Made by a program: the position numbers and the translations under genes. Below the pieces are notes generated by a model. That model worked only from the letters and a program-made list of their open reading frames with translations. It did not search any database and was not told the DNA's origin. From Thermomicrobiales bacterium (GTDB lineage: Bacteria; Chloroflexota; Chloroflexia; Thermomicrobiales; UBA6265): a stretch of 64,000 nt of DNA. The stretch is taken from contig JAHBVL010000012.1 in assembly GCA_019637585.1 (NCBI GenBank), positions 1 through 64,000 on the forward strand. Direction: 5' to 3'. Positions 62,826-64,000 of the stretch are shown piece by piece. Position 1 is the first letter of the stretch, and every line of letters starts with the position of its first letter.

Positions 62826-64000
62826 CTAGCTGATAAAGCCTTCGTAATTCCTCATGACCAGCTGCGCTTCCAGCTGTCTCATGGTGTCCACTGCCACGCC
62901 GACCACGATGAGGATCGACGTCGCGCTGATCAACAGGTTTTGGATGCCGGTGATCTCCGACGCGATGTAGGGCAGGATTGCCACACCGCCAAGGAAGAGC
63001 GCGCCAACCAGCGTGATTCGCTGAATCACCCGCTGCAGATAGTCCGCGGTTGCCTTGCCGGGCCGAACACCCGGCACGAACGCCCCCTGCCGCTGCAGGT
63101 TTTCCGGGATCTTCTGCTGATAGAAGATGACCATTGTGTAGAAGTACGTGAACAGCACCACCAGCAGGAAATAGACGATCTGGTAGAGCAGGTTGTTCGG
63201 ACTGAAGATCCGCTGCAGATCGCCGCCCAAATCCCGCACCCAGTCGCGGTTCGAGCTGGCCAGGAAGTTGGCGATCAAACCGGGCATGACCATGATGCTC
63301 ACCGCGAAGATGAGCGGGATCATGCCGGCGGAATTCACCTTCAACGGAATGAAGGTGGTGTTGCCGCCGTACTGCTTGCCGCCCCGAATCCGCTTGGCAT
63401 AGTGAACCGGAATGCGCCGCTGTCCTTCGTTGACGAAGACGATGGCGACGATGGTGCCCAAACCGAGCAGGATGAAGAAGAGCGTTCCGATCAGGTTTTC
63501 GGAGAGCGATCCACCAGTCAGCAGACCACCGATGGCTCTGGGCAGACTGGCGATGATGCCGCCGAAGATGATGATCGAGATACCGTTGCCAATGCCGTAC
63601 TCGGTGATCAGCTCACCCAGCCAGACCAGGAGAATCGTACCCGCGGTCATCGTCAGCAACAGCGCCAGGCTGGAGAGCCAGGTGTCGCGATCGAAAAGCC
63701 CGAAATTCTCCAGCAGCGGAACCCCGCCCACCGACGTTCGCGAAAAGAGCAGCGCCTGGCCATAGCCCTGCAGAAACGCCAGGGGAATGGTCAGGTAGTG
63801 GGTGTACTTGTTGATGACATTACGGCCCTGTTGTCCTTCATTGGACAACTCATTGAGGCGCGGAATGACCGGCGTCATCAGCTGCATAATGATCGATGCG
63901 GTGATGTACGGATAAACACCGAGCGCAACGATCGAGAAGTTCGTCAATCCGCTTCCGGAGAAGAGGTTGAGCATACCCAGAAGCTGATTTCCTTCGATGT
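62826..64000 (-). CDS. secY: Preprotein translocase subunit SecY (5' end cut by window)
   Basis: The last 391 codons of SecY, the channel of the Sec translocon. Visible are LGVYPYITASIIMQL, NELSNEGQQGRNVINKYT, VNSAGMIPLIFAVSIM, and the C-terminal LIVVGVAVDTMRQLEAQLVMRNYEGF. The first roughly 45 codons lie beyond the window, as the frame continues to base 64000. It precedes adk and map in the usual order. Confidence 0.96.
   Translation of the reverse strand, partial: IEGNQLLGMLNLFSGSGLTNFSIVALGVYPYITASIIMQLMTPVIPRLNELSNEGQQGRNVINKYTHYLTIPLAFLQGYGQALLFSRTSVGGVPLLENFGLFDRDTWLSSLALLLTMTAGTILLVWLGELITEYGIGNGISIIIFGGIIASLPRAIGGLLTGGSLSENLIGTLFFILLGLGTIVAIVFVNEGQRRIPVHYAKRIRGGKQYGGNTTFIPLKVNSAGMIPLIFAVSIMVMPGLIANFLASSNRDWVRDLGGDLQRIFSPNNLLYQIVYFLLVVLFTYFYTMVIFYQQKIPENLQRQGAFVPGVRPGKATADYLQRVIQRITLVGALFLGGVAILPYIASEITGIQNLLISATSILIVVGVAVDTMRQLEAQLVMRNYEGFIS

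Overview
The window is GC-rich bacterial chromosome, densely packed with mostly housekeeping genes. The gene set points to a Chloroflexota bacterium of the Thermomicrobia type: System II cytochrome c maturation, an ImuB/DnaE2 mutasome, a Ycf45-like ATPase, RNase J, a DarA-like protein beside tmk, and an ECF42-DGPF pair. This placement is an inference from gene content; no similarity search was run.

Layout. 1-3.4 kb is an ECF42 sigma factor island: an intact DGPF-sigma pair, a DHFR-like gene, the tail of a second DHFR-like gene and an inverted, decayed sigma module. Three places carry the same promoter pattern (TGTCGA, 17 bases, CG(A/T)C). 3.4-4.9 kb holds a small membrane protein with an XRE repressor under a promoter bracketed by twin operators, then a VapBC-type toxin-antitoxin pair. 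4.9-5.8 kb is ssrA (tmRNA) with smpB. 5.9-14.4 kb is mixed: methyltransferase, aroC, acetyltransferase, solute-binding protein, PP2C phosphatase, HD-GYP protein, HAD protein, trmD and recO. 14.5-18.3 kb is the cytochrome c maturation operon (ccdA, resB, ccsB, tlpA-like). 18.3-26.7 kb has eda, an NrtR-like regulator with nadK, and a minus-strand run of recR, a GNAT-like gene, a Ycf45-like ATPase, tmk, a DarA-like gene and a zinc-ribbon gene.

27-42.4 kb is rich in DNA metabolism: ftsK, an SOS cassette (imuB, DUF6504, dnaE2) with a LexA-type box inside its promoter, a second VapBC pair, RNase J, a family 4 uracil-DNA glycosylase, an exonuclease/UvrC-like fusion and ligA. 42.5-44.8 kb has a GH4 glycosidase and a PfkB kinase. 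45-51.7 kb is a pyrimidine operon (pyrC, carA, carB, pyrE) behind a leader with an intrinsic terminator. 51.7-56.2 kb has a lone polyamine-type binding protein, an endonuclease III-like gene, a histidine phosphatase, a P1 peptidase and an unknown gene. 56.9-64 kb is the end of the ribosomal protein supercluster on the minus strand (secY, adk, map, rpmJ, rpsM, rpsK, rpoA, rplQ, truA, rplM, rpsI). infA is absent, and rpsD is reduced to a scrap of its 3' end.

Intergenic regions hold several families of palindromic or tandem repeats (18.35, 26.8, 30.9, 34.7, 44.8 and 56.3-56.8 kb). No rRNA, tRNA, CRISPR array, insertion sequence or prophage was seen. The observations most worth following are the three-site ECF42-type regulon, the rpsD vestige, the SOS mutasome promoter, the twin-operator XRE promoter and the pyr leader.
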